A stretch of 64,000 bases of DNA, taken from Prochlorococcus sp. MIT 1300 (GTDB lineage Bacteria; Cyanobacteriota; Cyanobacteriia; PCC-6307; Cyanobiaceae). The translations under genes were made by a program, and so were the position numbers. Positions 44,116-51,968 of this stretch are shown here, piece after piece. Numbering within the stretch: position 1 is the first letter of the stretch; each line of letters starts with the position of its first letter. The stretch is taken from assembly GCF_034092375.1 (NCBI RefSeq), contig NZ_CP139302.1:1550001-1614000 (forward strand). Direction: 5' to 3'. The notes under the pieces were generated by a model. It worked only from the letters and a program-made list of their open reading frames with translations. It was not told where the DNA came from and ran no database searches.

Positions 44116-44418
44116 ATGCCTGCAAATGATTTGAATGTGATGCCTGGTACTTCCTTGGAAGAGCAGATTTCCGAGATCATTCCAGAATTTGATGAAGAAG
44201 CATCGGATGGTTTGATTAGTTTTCAAGCAGAGTTACCAGCGGCCCTTCAAGCTGCCATGGTGGAATTTATAGAGCGTTATCCGAATTGGGATCAATATCG
44301 TTTAGTGCAAGCAGCACTGGCTGGATTCCTGGTTCAGAAAGGGGTGGAATCAAGGCAAATCACTCGCCTTTATGTGGGCAATATGTTTTGCTCTAATGCC
44401 TTGACAGAAAGCTTTTAG
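44116..44418 (+). CDS. DUF2811 domain protein
   Basis: A 100-residue protein with the cyanobacterial DUF2811 domain at residues 33-92: ISFQAELPAALQAAMVEFIE, YPNWDQYRLVQAALAGFLVQ and ITRLYVGNMF. The N-terminal 30 residues are acidic and variable. A GGAG ribosome site precedes the ATG. The function is unknown. It converges on the EVE-domain gene and marks the left edge of the accessory island. Confidence 0.87.
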   Translation: MPANDLNVMPGTSLEEQISEIIPEFDEEASDGLISFQAELPAALQAAMVEFIERYPNWDQYRLVQAALAGFLVQKGVESRQITRLYVGNMFCSNALTESF

Positions 44419-44442
44419 CTTGTTGAGTTTAACAAATAAGCT

Positions 44443-44913
44443 TTAGATCTTTATCTTGAGTCTATGAATTAAATCTAATGCTGTAACTTTGGGTACTGGG
44501 ATAATTGACAATCGGTTGCCTTTTTTTAATATTCCTAATTGCTCTGGGCTGTAGATTTCTTTAAGCTCGTTCAAGCTTATTCGGATTTGAGCATGACATA
44601 AATATCTTAACTTAACACAGTCCCATCTTGGATTTTCGGGTGATGATTTTGGATCATAGTATTTTGACTGTTTATCAAATTGAGTAGGGTCTGTTTGGCT
44701 TTTTTGAATAACTTCCATTAGTCCGACAATTTCAGGAGGCTTGCAATTTGAGTGATAGAAGAATGCTTTATCTCCTATTTCCATTGAACGCATGAAGTTT
44801 CTTGCCTGGTAATTCCTGATTCCGTCCCAAAGAGTTTCTTTTTCCATGTGCAAGGTGTTTATCCCATATACATCTGGCTCGCTTTTCATTAGCCAGTAGT
44901 TTATGTCAGTCAT
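44443..44913 (-). CDS. EVE-domain protein (modified-base reader fold); host gene of the repeated attachment site
   Basis: A 156-residue EVE (PUA-like) protein. The N-terminal NYWLMKSEPDVYGI, the aromatic/charged LWDGIRNYQARNFMRSMEIGD and FFYHSNCKPPEIVGLMEV are hallmark segments. EVE domains bind modified nucleobases in DNA or RNA; the bacterial role is unsettled. Its start codon (44913) and first 9-10 codons lie inside a repeat unit that recurs four more times to the right, so this gene appears to be the integration target of the neighbouring modules. Its present upstream region therefore probably comes from the leftmost module. Confidence 0.92.
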   Translation of the reverse strand: MTDINYWLMKSEPDVYGINTLHMEKETLWDGIRNYQARNFMRSMEIGDKAFFYHSNCKPPEIVGLMEVIQKSQTDPTQFDKQSKYYDPKSSPENPRWDCVKLRYLCHAQIRISLNELKEIYSPEQLGILKKGNRLSIIPVPKVTALDLIHRLKIKI

Positions 44914-45012
44914 AGCAAGGGATTTGGGCGAATTGCAGTGTGTGAACCTTGTGTGAACTTTTGGAAAACGAGCAGTTCTTAAGCCTGTCTTAATTGTGCC
45001 TTAAAAAGGCTT
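44880..45012 (+). repeat. Repeat unit R1: intact EVE 5' end plus right arm
   Basis: The core (CTTTTCATTAGCCAGTAG onward, to about 44930) is the first codons, start codon and leader of the EVE gene. To its right is a twin direct repeat GTGTGAACCTT / GTGTGAACTTT at 44940-44961 (period 11) and a conserved tail containing CTTAAGCCTG. There is no left arm because the left side is EVE coding sequence. The unit ends at the stop codon of the RTX gene. Confidence 0.9.
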
Positions 45013-45735
45013 TTAAGCGAGTAGATCAGGGGTTGTGGCGTTGGTTCTGTAGCTCCATTTCGCGGTGGGATCACCGGTCGTCATCCCTTGTATTTGAGCA
45101 ATGGATAAATCCCCACCGGTATAGAGCCCTTCCAAAGCACCTTTGGCATAGATGCCTATTCCAGAAACCCCTTTGGCTGTGGCTTGAGAAAAGGTCAGAT
45201 CAGGAGTAAAGACACCAACGATCTTGATTTCATCAGTGACATCTAAACCCTCGATGATGTCGACTTTTTCGCCATTGGGGTTATTGCCAGCTTTGCCGTA
45301 AATCCAATTGGAGAGATGTTGATCGGATTTGATCACAATGAGGTCTTTGGCACCATCTTTCTCGGACCGATAGGTGTTCCAGCCAAAGTCACCATGGAGT
45401 TCATCGGCACCTGAACCTCCTGTAATGATGTCGCGTCCATTGCCACCATGAACTAAATCATCTCCAGCACCACTATCAAGAACATCCCAACCGGCTAAAC
45501 CTCGAACGGTGTCAGCTCCCGTGCCACCTTCTATGACGGAACCTGATTTGACGGGTTGATTAAAAGTAGTTTGTTTGGCTTGAATTAAACCACCAGCAGA
45601 TGATGCTCTAGAGACACGATTGATATTGATTGTTTGATCCCAGGTATTCGTTGTGATATCTAATTGGGAATCAGAAATATCTTTGATTTGACTAGATATA
45701 GCGGTAGAGTTACTAAACCAGTTGTCAACAATATC
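44880..45735. repeat. Long direct duplication, left copy
   Basis: This segment aligns without gaps to 49736-50591 (constant offset 4856), covering the EVE 5' end, the right arm and the coding region for the last roughly 240 residues of the RTX protein. Differences are mostly single, often third-codon, substitutions, suggesting a duplication or exchange followed by purifying selection. Confidence 0.9.
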
Positions 45736-46950
45736 TTTTGTACTCTTGTTTTGAGAAAAGTCGAATTTAGTAGTAGAAGGAGTCGTGTTTTTAATTATTA
45801 TACGGCCAGAACTTGCAACCAAATTTGATCTATTGGAATCAGAATATATTTTCACTTCCATATGCTCATAATCATTTAATTGATCTATCTCGAACTTATC
45901 ATTCACGCTAAGCTCTCCATTGTTATTAAGTATTGCTGAACCTGTTAACCTGCCGGAGGTAAAGTCATCTCGATTTACATCGCTCAATGTATTCAAAACA
46001 TAGCCTGGTGAAAATCTCCAATATAGCCTTTTCCCTTCTTTTTCACCGGTCACCTTAACCTTAAAGGTGAAACTATCTCCTTCCTTGAAGCTATCAGATT
46101 CAGATAATTTTCCATTTAAATTATTGTAAATATTTAAGGTGTATGTTTTATGTTCAGATGCTCCACCTGACGAGTTTAATAGTTCTTCTATATTCCATGT
46201 CTGATAATAACCTCTGTTGTTTTTTGCGTATATCTTTTCTATTGAGCTAAGTCTATCTTCGTCACCAGTTATAGTGTTTTTTACAATGTAAAGACCTTTT
46301 AAAATACCTTCGAAACCTGTAAACTTTAGACTCTCTACTTTATAATCATAAATGGCGGTATCAATTCCATCCATCCCTCCAATATAGTCATTACCTGAAC
46401 CTCCCATAATCCTGTCGTTTCCTGAGTCTGCATAAATAGTGTCGTTGCCGCCGTCTCCATAAATAATGTCATTACCTGAACCTCCCCTAATCGTGTCGTT
46501 TCCTGAGCCTGCATAAATAGTGTCGTTGCCGCCTTCTCCCAAAATAATGTCATTTCCACCATGACTTGCAATTGTGTCGTCGTAGGCTGTCCCATAAATT
46601 GTGTCAGAATTTCTTAGTAAGATCTTTTGGAAATCGTATGGACTTTTTAAAACGTCAGATACAGTAACATTTGAATTCCTGCTGTTGCTACTCCCTAATG
46701 TCCCATAACTCGTGTAAATAGAGGTTATTTTCGATCTTTTATATCTACTAGTCGAGCTGTAATCGAAATTACCATATATATATTGATAGTAAGAACTTGT
46801 CCTCCCTTTTGTTCTGATTGTTCCTTTGTGAAAAATATAACTTTGATAATATTTAGACTTGCTAGTGTCTACATCAATATCTGGAATTGTACTAGGTACA
46901 ACACCAACCTCCACAGGGAGTTTGTACCGTCTATAATCTTCTATTGCCAA
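45013..46950 (-). CDS. RTX-repeat surface/secreted protein (passenger type 1)
   Basis: A 645-residue acidic protein without an N-terminal signal peptide, as usual for type I secretion. Calcium-binding nonapeptide repeats (GGSGNDxIxG) lie at residues about 116-205 and again at 478-528. Between them is a beta-rich region of about 120 residues (TYTLNIYNNLNGKLSESDSF onward). The last 240 residues are nearly the same as in the protein at 49869-51968 and end in GIGIYAKGALEGLYTGGDLS, which resembles the C-terminal 'bluetail' domain of cyanobacterial surface proteins (from memory). The start is TTG at 46950, six bases after a strong GGAGG. Likely exported to the cell surface; ligand unknown. Confidence 0.85.
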   Translation of the reverse strand: MAIEDYRRYKLPVEVGVVPSTIPDIDVDTSKSKYYQSYIFHKGTIRTKGRTSSYYQYIYGNFDYSSTSRYKRSKITSIYTSYGTLGSSNSRNSNVTVSDVLKSPYDFQKILLRNSDTIYGTAYDDTIASHGGNDIILGEGGNDTIYAGSGNDTIRGGSGNDIIYGDGGNDTIYADSGNDRIMGGSGNDYIGGMDGIDTAIYDYKVESLKFTGFEGILKGLYIVKNTITGDEDRLSSIEKIYAKNNRGYYQTWNIEELLNSSGGASEHKTYTLNIYNNLNGKLSESDSFKEGDSFTFKVKVTGEKEGKRLYWRFSPGYVLNTLSDVNRDDFTSGRLTGSAILNNNGELSVNDKFEIDQLNDYEHMEVKIYSDSNRSNLVASSGRIIIKNTTPSTTKFDFSQNKSTKDIVDNWFSNSTAISSQIKDISDSQLDITTNTWDQTININRVSRASSAGGLIQAKQTTFNQPVKSGSVIEGGTGADTVRGLAGWDVLDSGAGDDLVHGGNGRDIITGGSGADELHGDFGWNTYRSEKDGAKDLIVIKSDQHLSNWIYGKAGNNPNGEKVDIIEGLDVTDEIKIVGVFTPDLTFSQATAKGVSGIGIYAKGALEGLYTGGDLSIAQIQGMTTGDPTAKWSYRTNATTPDLLA

Positions 46951-47252
46951 AGTTTGCCTCCTTTTGATTCTCCTACAAGGACAAGGGCAGGCTTCCCCTT
47001 CCTAGGTTATCTAGTCAACCTAGCAGTCATTTAGAAGCTCTTGCCTTGCCATTCACAATTTGGACTAGATAAATAGGCTGGAGCGAATTCGCTTTTCTGG
47101 ATCTTCCAATAACACCTCTAAACCCCTCAAAAAAGCTGATTCAGCCATTGGCTCTCTTCCTAATGGTTTAAATAATCAACCCTAAATCTCAGCACATGCA
47201 GCATGTCGTTATCTATGTACTAGGCGTCTTTTAAATGCAGTAAATAAAAATG
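46951..47252. other. Non-coding stretch upstream of the RTX gene
   Basis: It contains the RTX ribosome site (CCTCC on this strand near 46957) and a small inverted repeat CTAGGTT...AACCTAG near 47003-47024. One short leftward frame at 47065-47148 (27 codons, MAESAFLRGLEVLLEDPE) has an AGGAAGAG stretch just upstream and might be translated, but it is too short to claim. Confidence 0.35.
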
Positions 47253-47398
47253 GTGTGAACTTTGTGTGAACGGATTTTTCAAATTCCTTGTAATCGCTTT
47301 CCCTCACTCAAATGCCGCTTTTCATTAGCCAATAATTTATCTCAGTCATAGCAAGGGATTTGGGCGAAAATGGGCGGTTTGAATAAGGTTTGAATAAA
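47253..47398 (+). repeat. Repeat unit R2: left arm, EVE 5' fragment, right arm
   Basis: Left twin repeat GTGTGAAC-TTT-GTGTGAAC (47253-47271), then GGATTTTTCAAATTCCTTG, then a core encoding on the minus strand a truncated EVE N-terminus (start 47349, MTEINYWLMKSGI, stop at 47308). Right twin repeat GTTTGAATAAG / GTTTGAATAAA at 47377-47398. The right arm differs in sequence from those of R1, R3 and R5 but keeps the 11-base period. Confidence 0.88.
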
Positions 47399-47426
47399 CC
47401 CTCGATCTCAGGGGCTCATAGATTGT

Positions 47427-47702
47427 CTAGTTACCAAAACGATAGTGCTTTCGGACTGCCTTATGCACTTCCCATGTACAAGACATCCCTTGAGGGAAGA
47501 CAACTAGATCACCGACTCCAAACCTGACTGGCTGCCCTCCATCAGGAGTAACGCTCACATCTCCTTCGAGAATTAAACAAGTTTCTTTGTCGCTATATGT
47601 CCAAGGGAACTCACTGGGATCACAAGTCCATATCGGCCATTGCTTTATTCCTAGTTCGTTGATAGTGCTTTCAGGGCAGGGTGATGTTAGGGAGATTTCC
47701 AA
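47427..47702 (-). CDS. Cupin-domain protein (Cupin_3 type)
   Basis: A 91-residue single-domain cupin. The beta-barrel motifs are WPIWTCDPSEFPWTYSDKET, CLILEGDVSVTPDGGQPV and FGVGDLVVFPQGMSCTWEVH, as in the DUF861/Cupin_3 group related to ureidoglycine aminohydrolase. Metal-binding histidines are few, so enzymatic activity is uncertain; a sensor or sugar/ureide-binding role is possible. It has the island's typical leftward orientation and begins just right of repeat R2. Confidence 0.85.
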   Translation of the reverse strand: MEISLTSPCPESTINELGIKQWPIWTCDPSEFPWTYSDKETCLILEGDVSVTPDGGQPVRFGVGDLVVFPQGMSCTWEVHKAVRKHYRFGN

Positions 47703-47784
47703 TTAATTATCTCGAGCTCAACCTCTTTCTAGCTGTTTTTAGCAGCGCGTCTTTGAATAGCGTCGAAGCTGATTTTTATGACCA

Positions 47785-47877
47785 ATGGAAGAATTAACCA
47801 AAAGAGTGGAAGAGCTTGAGAAGAGAGTCCAGCATTTAGAAGCAATGCTGCGATTCCAAGTAAGAAAAAGCAAATGA
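47785..47877 (+). CDS. Putative 30-residue coiled-coil micropeptide
   Basis: A short rightward frame encoding MEELTKRVEELEKRVQHLEA and ten more residues ending in RKSK. The a/d heptad pattern (L, V, L, V, L, M) is a textbook coiled coil with a basic tail, which is unlikely by chance. No clear Shine-Dalgarno sequence was identified. It lies between the cupin and the HNH-like gene on the opposite strand. It might oligomerise or act as a partner or antitoxin-like peptide; that is speculation. Confidence 0.45.
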   Translation: MEELTKRVEELEKRVQHLEAMLRFQVRKSK

Positions 47878-47886
47878 TCTCCATAG

Positions 47887-48975
47887 CTATTCACTGACTT
47901 CAGAGACTTCTTCTCTTGCATCAAGAACCGGTCTTAGTAGTTGGATTCGCCTTTTAATGTTGGCTATTGCGGCAGCTTCTTGAGTCACTTCGTCATCGCA
48001 ACCCTCAAAGATTTCATCTGATTGAACTTTTAGCCAATTTAAAAAGTCTTCGGCTGTACATGACTTGTTAAACCCTCCCATCCATGAGTGAAAGGCGTTG
48101 TGGAGCTTAGAGTCAATCGCAATTACATTATTAATTTCATATTGAAAAAATTCATAATTACTTTTGTCATACAAATGATGCGCAGTTAGGGAAAAGTCTA
48201 GGTTTGTATTGCTTTTTTTTCTTTTGGTTACCTCGCAATATTGTTTCGCTTTCTTTTTGGCTAATTTAGTTACCTCTGAAAGCTTCTTATTGTCAGCTAT
48301 TAGTGGTTTTGATACTTCTTTTAGTGTTTGAAGAATAGATTCAGAGACTGCTGAATTCCATGACTTTGTTGATCTGCTTTTGCAAATACTTTGTAAAGCC
48401 ATGGATAAGCGCTTTATCCCATTAGCGGAATAACTAAGACCAGTTTCATCAGGTAAATCAATAAAATGATCATCATGTTTCATTGGAGGTCTTCCATGTT
48501 CTTCCCCTCTTTGCTCATGTTCCAATGCAGCTTTTAATAGATCCTGCCTATTTGCTAAACGAAGGATATAGCGAGTTTGCTGAGTATTAACAAATGCTTT
48601 CCCACTTTGTATGGTCACTCCTTTTTTAAGGCCACCAATATCAGCCACTCTTTCCATTACACATGACCTGACATATTTTTTGTGTCTTCGATCAAAAAAA
48701 GTTTTTATCAGCTTCCTCCATGGCCTCTCCTTGTCAACAGTTTCTTCGACATACTTAGCTAATTCAAGTGCGCCTGCCTTTGTGAACTTTCTTGCACCAT
48801 GCTTTTTATTTATATAGATAAAATGTTCTTCCACATTCAGTGTCCAATCGTCATCAGGATCTTCATCAAAGAAATCACAAAATCTATAAATATCTTTGAC
48901 ACTCACTCTTAATATATCTGCTAATTTCTCGGCAGATATCAGAGTTGATTTAGGCTGATTAGAAACTTTATTCAT
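47887..48975 (-). CDS. HNH-like protein with N-terminal helix-turn-helix-like region
   Basis: A 362-residue protein that I do not recognise as a whole. Residues 12-35 (EKLADILRVSVKDIYRFC) look like a helix-turn-helix. Residues 100-280 are lysine-rich and helical. Residues 264-301 contain AHHLYDKSNYEF, then INNVIAIDSKLHNAFHSWMGG, an arrangement of His-His, Asn and His-x2-Phe-His like the beta-beta-alpha-metal fold of HNH nucleases. Zinc-binding CxxC pairs are absent. A nuclease role is inference. Its ATG follows the stop of the J-domain gene directly (TAA-ATG), so the two form a coupled pair. Confidence 0.72.
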   Translation of the reverse strand: MNKVSNQPKSTLISAEKLADILRVSVKDIYRFCDFFDEDPDDDWTLNVEEHFIYINKKHGARKFTKAGALELAKYVEETVDKERPWRKLIKTFFDRRHKKYVRSCVMERVADIGGLKKGVTIQSGKAFVNTQQTRYILRLANRQDLLKAALEHEQRGEEHGRPPMKHDDHFIDLPDETGLSYSANGIKRLSMALQSICKSRSTKSWNSAVSESILQTLKEVSKPLIADNKKLSEVTKLAKKKAKQYCEVTKRKKSNTNLDFSLTAHHLYDKSNYEFFQYEINNVIAIDSKLHNAFHSWMGGFNKSCTAEDFLNWLKVQSDEIFEGCDDEVTQEAAAIANIKRRIQLLRPVLDAREEVSEVSE

Positions 48976-49563
48976 TTAATTAAAGATTACCAGTAAAGAA
49001 TCTCTCATTTCTTTTAACTTCTCAAAGATATTTCTATCACCACCGTTGTAGCCTGTATCTGGATGATATTTGAAAGATAATTTCTTAAATGCGCTTTGAA
49101 TGTCTTGTTTAGTACCTGTATTTTTGTCGACATTGAAAACTTCCCAAGGTCTAAAGTTCTTAAAGATATCAATGCCATTGATAACTCCATAGCCGGAAGT
49201 AAGGTTTTTTTCTTCTCCTGGAAGTTCAACCCATTCTCTGAAATAGTGCTCCCAAGTAAGCCTTTTGGCAGCGCTAAGACCTGTATTTTTATGGTATATC
49301 TTCCACTCCTGATCTTCTTTGAGCTGAGTATAGTTGGTTTTATTCCATGCAATGGCAACAGCAGTTTTTATATCTTTTAATGGCATCTCTACAAGAGTTA
49401 AAGGAGGTGGAGAAAGTGCAAACTTAATTAATTCAATTACTTTATCTTCTGGGGAATTATAAACATTACAAAAAACCTGAATCTTTTCAAGTGTTGAGGA
49501 GTCAATTCCTCTTGGATCCCTAGAAGATTTTTTCCCTTTTGGCAAAATTCTTTCTAATAGCAA
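48976..49563 (-). CDS. J-domain protein with novel N-terminus
   Basis: A 195-residue protein whose C-terminal residues 138-191 form a J domain: FRPWEVFNVD, helix II KQDIQSAFKKLSFKYHPD with the HPD motif at 167-169, and helix III RNIFEKLKEMRDSLL. The N-terminal 135 residues have no recognised family. J domains stimulate Hsp70 ATPase, so it should recruit DnaK or a DnaK-like protein to a specific client, perhaps the HNH-like protein encoded immediately downstream without any gap. A C-terminal J domain is unusual for general DnaJ, which points to a specialised role. Confidence 0.78.
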   Translation of the reverse strand: MLLERILPKGKKSSRDPRGIDSSTLEKIQVFCNVYNSPEDKVIELIKFALSPPPLTLVEMPLKDIKTAVAIAWNKTNYTQLKEDQEWKIYHKNTGLSAAKRLTWEHYFREWVELPGEEKNLTSGYGVINGIDIFKNFRPWEVFNVDKNTGTKQDIQSAFKKLSFKYHPDTGYNGGDRNIFEKLKEMRDSLLVIFN

Positions 49564-49672
49564 TCCTTATTAGGATAGCAGCGCTGAAACTCTTAAGTAT
49601 ATATTTTTGCTTTTTGTTGGACTGCATTTCTTTGTTCCCAGAGAATGCGCCTCTTAATTGAAGTGAATAGGA

Positions 49673-49868
49673 GTTTGAGTAAAGTTTGAGTAAATCTTGA
49701 CGATTCGCTGAGAGTAGTTGCTACCACTCAAATGCCGCTTTTCATTAGCCAGTAGTTTATCTCAGTCATAGCAAGGGATTTGGGCGAATTGCAGTGTGTG
49801 AACCTTGTGTGAACTTTTGGAAAACGAGCAGTTCTTAAGCCTGTCTTAATTGTGCCTTAAAAAGGCTT
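49673..49868 (+). repeat. Repeat unit R3: left arm, EVE 5' fragment, right arm
   Basis: Left twin repeat GTTTGAGTAAA twice in perfect tandem (49673-49694), a diverged linker, the core with a truncated EVE N-terminus on the minus strand (start 49769, stop at 49728), and the right twin repeat GTGTGAACCTT / GTGTGAACTTT at 49796-49817 with the same tail as R1. Confidence 0.88.
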
Positions 49869-50591
49869 TTAAGCGAGTAGATCAGGGGTCGTGGCGTTGG
49901 TTCTGTAGCTCCATTTGGCGGTGGGATCACCGGTCGTCATCCCTTGTATTTGAGCAATGGATAAATCCCCACCGGTATAGAGCCCTTCCAAAGCACCTTT
50001 GGCGTAGATGCCCACACCACTAACTCCTTTTGCTGTGGCTTGAGCAAAGCTCAGATCAGGAGTAAAGACTCCAACAATTTTGATTTCATCAAAGGCATCT
50101 AAGCCTTCCATGATGTCAACTTTCTCACCATTGGGGTTATTGCCAGCTTTGCCATAAATCCAATTGGAGAGATGTTGATCGGATTTGATCACGATGAGAT
50201 CTTTGGCGCCATCTTTCTCGGAGCGATAGGTATTCCAACCAAAGTCACCATGCAGTTCATCGGCACCTGAACCACCGGTAATGATGTCGCGTCCATTGCC
50301 ACCATGAACTAAATCATCTCCAGCTCCACTATCTAAAACATCCCAACCTGCTAAACCGCGAACAGTATCAACACCATTACCACCATCAATAACGGAACCC
50401 GATTTCACCGGCTGATTAAAAGTAATTTGTTTGGCTTGAATTAAACCACCAGAAGACGCAGCTCGGGAGACACGATTGATATTGATTGTTTGATCCCAAG
50501 TATTGGTAGTAATAGCTAATTGGGAATCAGAAATATCTTTGCTTTGAGAGGTAATAGCTGTTGAAGTTGAGAACCAATTATCAACTATACT
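49736..50591. repeat. Long direct duplication, right copy
   Basis: Gap-free counterpart of 44880-45735. It includes the EVE fragment, the right arm and the coding region for the shared C-terminal domain of the second RTX protein. Confidence 0.9.
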
Positions 50592-51968
50592 ACTAACTTT
50601 ATCTGATTCCTGAAAGTTATATTTACTAGACGAAGTCTTTTCTTCAATTTTGTCAATATAACCAAATCTCACATAGTCTATTGTTGGCTTTAAGGAAGTA
50701 GGTCCATCATCAAAACTGCTAATATCTATGGGATAATAAAGATATGCCATGTCACCATTTATATCATCTTCTATGCGAATCTCATATTTGTAATTAGTAG
50801 AATATTTGTCCTTTTTCTCAAGAACTACTGGTTCATCTAATTTAATATTTTTTGTAAGCCAGCTCAAATCACTTAGACTTACTTCATTATTTATAGGATC
50901 GGGGTATTTCGCTGCTTGGATATACAGATCTCCTCCAGGATCTGAAAATCCATTTACAGTTCCAAATGAAGGGTATCTGTAGTTGCCATATATTTTTCCG
51001 TTAAAAGTATAGTATTTACCTGATTCCTTATCATTAAATGAATGAGCAGAACGCCAATTTTTATTGTATATAGACTCTTGTCCCCAAGGCCATGGAGTAC
51101 CTGCATAATCTGTAAAATGACCTTCTTTAAATAGACCATCTTTTGAAATAACAAGATTTAATTTTGTCAAATTAGATTCATAATCTTCCTTCGCCCATTT
51201 TCTTATTCTTTGTGTGTTAGTTTTTTTGTTATTTATATATAGTTCAAAGTCAAAGAACTTTTCTGGTTTTCCGTTTATTGTCTGGAGCCCCCAGGTACCA
51301 TTTTCTTGCTCGATTTCAGGCTGCACATTGCCTTGAATAACTAAGTCACCTTCCTTAGATATAGTCATATCATATAAATCTGTATGCCATCCGGAATGTA
51401 TTAAATTAACCCACCCCCGATCACCGTTTGAATTATACTTAACTAGTAATATTTGACTGTCATAGTCCTTAGGATGAGGGTTCCCATGATAAATATTTTG
51501 CTTAAGATCTTCAAATTTTCCTCCTCTAATATGGAAGGCTGCGAAGATATTCCCATTCTTATCTATTTCAATGTCAACCCAATCACCATCAAAATCTCCG
51601 CTATCAATTTGTTTCACCCACTTTAATTGACCTTTAGATGAAACTTTTGCAATAAACGCATCATTATCATCAGCCCATAATCCCATTGCATTCCTTCTAA
51701 ACATTCCCCCTATATAAATATCATTATTTTGGTCTATTTCTATATCTTCTATTACTGTAGTTGGATCTCTATAGCTTGTTCTAGGGTAATTCGCTCCAAA
51801 AGGTAATTCCCAATTTAGTTTTCCACTTGAGTCGTATGAGCTAAGTGTATCTCCTCTATATGCGCCCCCATTATGTGAGAAGCTTTGACTGATTACTAAG
51901 CCTCCATTTGTATCAATCGCAAATTGATCAATTGCCCCTTTTTTTTGTAGATAAATTGTTTGTGGCAT
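49869..51968 (-). CDS. RTX-repeat surface/secreted protein with beta-propeller passenger
   Basis: A 699-residue protein. Residues 1-200 contain repeated beta-propeller-type units (IDQFAIDTNGGLVISQSF, VIEDIEIDQNNDIYIGGMF, WVDIEIDKNGNIFAAFHIRG, LYDMTISKEGDLVIQGNV) resembling SBBP repeats. A central region of about 250 residues is unassigned. The last 240 residues, with RTX repeats (GGNGVDTVRGLAGWD to GGSGADELHGDFGWN) and the YTGGDLSIAQIQGM end, are almost the same as in the protein at 45013-46950. No signal peptide; type I export is likely. So the two proteins combine one C-terminal domain with different N-terminal passengers. Confidence 0.85.
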   Translation of the reverse strand: MPQTIYLQKKGAIDQFAIDTNGGLVISQSFSHNGGAYRGDTLSSYDSSGKLNWELPFGANYPRTSYRDPTTVIEDIEIDQNNDIYIGGMFRRNAMGLWADDNDAFIAKVSSKGQLKWVKQIDSGDFDGDWVDIEIDKNGNIFAAFHIRGGKFEDLKQNIYHGNPHPKDYDSQILLVKYNSNGDRGWVNLIHSGWHTDLYDMTISKEGDLVIQGNVQPEIEQENGTWGLQTINGKPEKFFDFELYINNKKTNTQRIRKWAKEDYESNLTKLNLVISKDGLFKEGHFTDYAGTPWPWGQESIYNKNWRSAHSFNDKESGKYYTFNGKIYGNYRYPSFGTVNGFSDPGGDLYIQAAKYPDPINNEVSLSDLSWLTKNIKLDEPVVLEKKDKYSTNYKYEIRIEDDINGDMAYLYYPIDISSFDDGPTSLKPTIDYVRFGYIDKIEEKTSSSKYNFQESDKVSSIVDNWFSTSTAITSQSKDISDSQLAITTNTWDQTININRVSRAASSGGLIQAKQITFNQPVKSGSVIDGGNGVDTVRGLAGWDVLDSGAGDDLVHGGNGRDIITGGSGADELHGDFGWNTYRSEKDGAKDLIVIKSDQHLSNWIYGKAGNNPNGEKVDIMEGLDAFDEIKIVGVFTPDLSFAQATAKGVSGVGIYAKGALEGLYTGGDLSIAQIQGMTTGDPTAKWSYRTNATTPDLLA

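Larger units (their letters stand above)
44930..47310. mobile_element. Candidate integrated module E1 (RTX protein)
   Basis: The segment between cores R1 and R2 (core spacing 2436 bases) carries one RTX gene. Its two ends carry the same twin repeat, GTGTGAAC with an 11-base period (44940-44961 and 47253-47271), in direct orientation. No recombinase is encoded. Reading it as an integrated element is inference from the repeats. Confidence 0.5.
47310..49740. mobile_element. Candidate integrated module E2 (cupin, micro-ORF, HNH-like, J-domain)
   Basis: The segment between cores R2 and R3 (2420 bases). Its left end carries GTTTGAATAA twice and its right end GTTTGAGTAAA twice, so the end repeats match each other and not those of the neighbouring module E1. 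Cargo is four leftward or small genes. No integrase is present. Confidence 0.5.

Noticed and set aside
44998-45014. GCCTT-AAA-AAGGC hairpin followed by TTTT, like a rightward terminator.
   Set aside because: No rightward gene ends here; it sits at the 3' end of a leftward gene whose transcript would lack the U-run. It is part of the repeated arm and changes in R4 and R5.
48960-49563. Calling the J-domain protein a general DnaJ chaperone.
   Set aside because: The J domain is C-terminal and the Gly/Phe, zinc-finger and substrate domains are absent.
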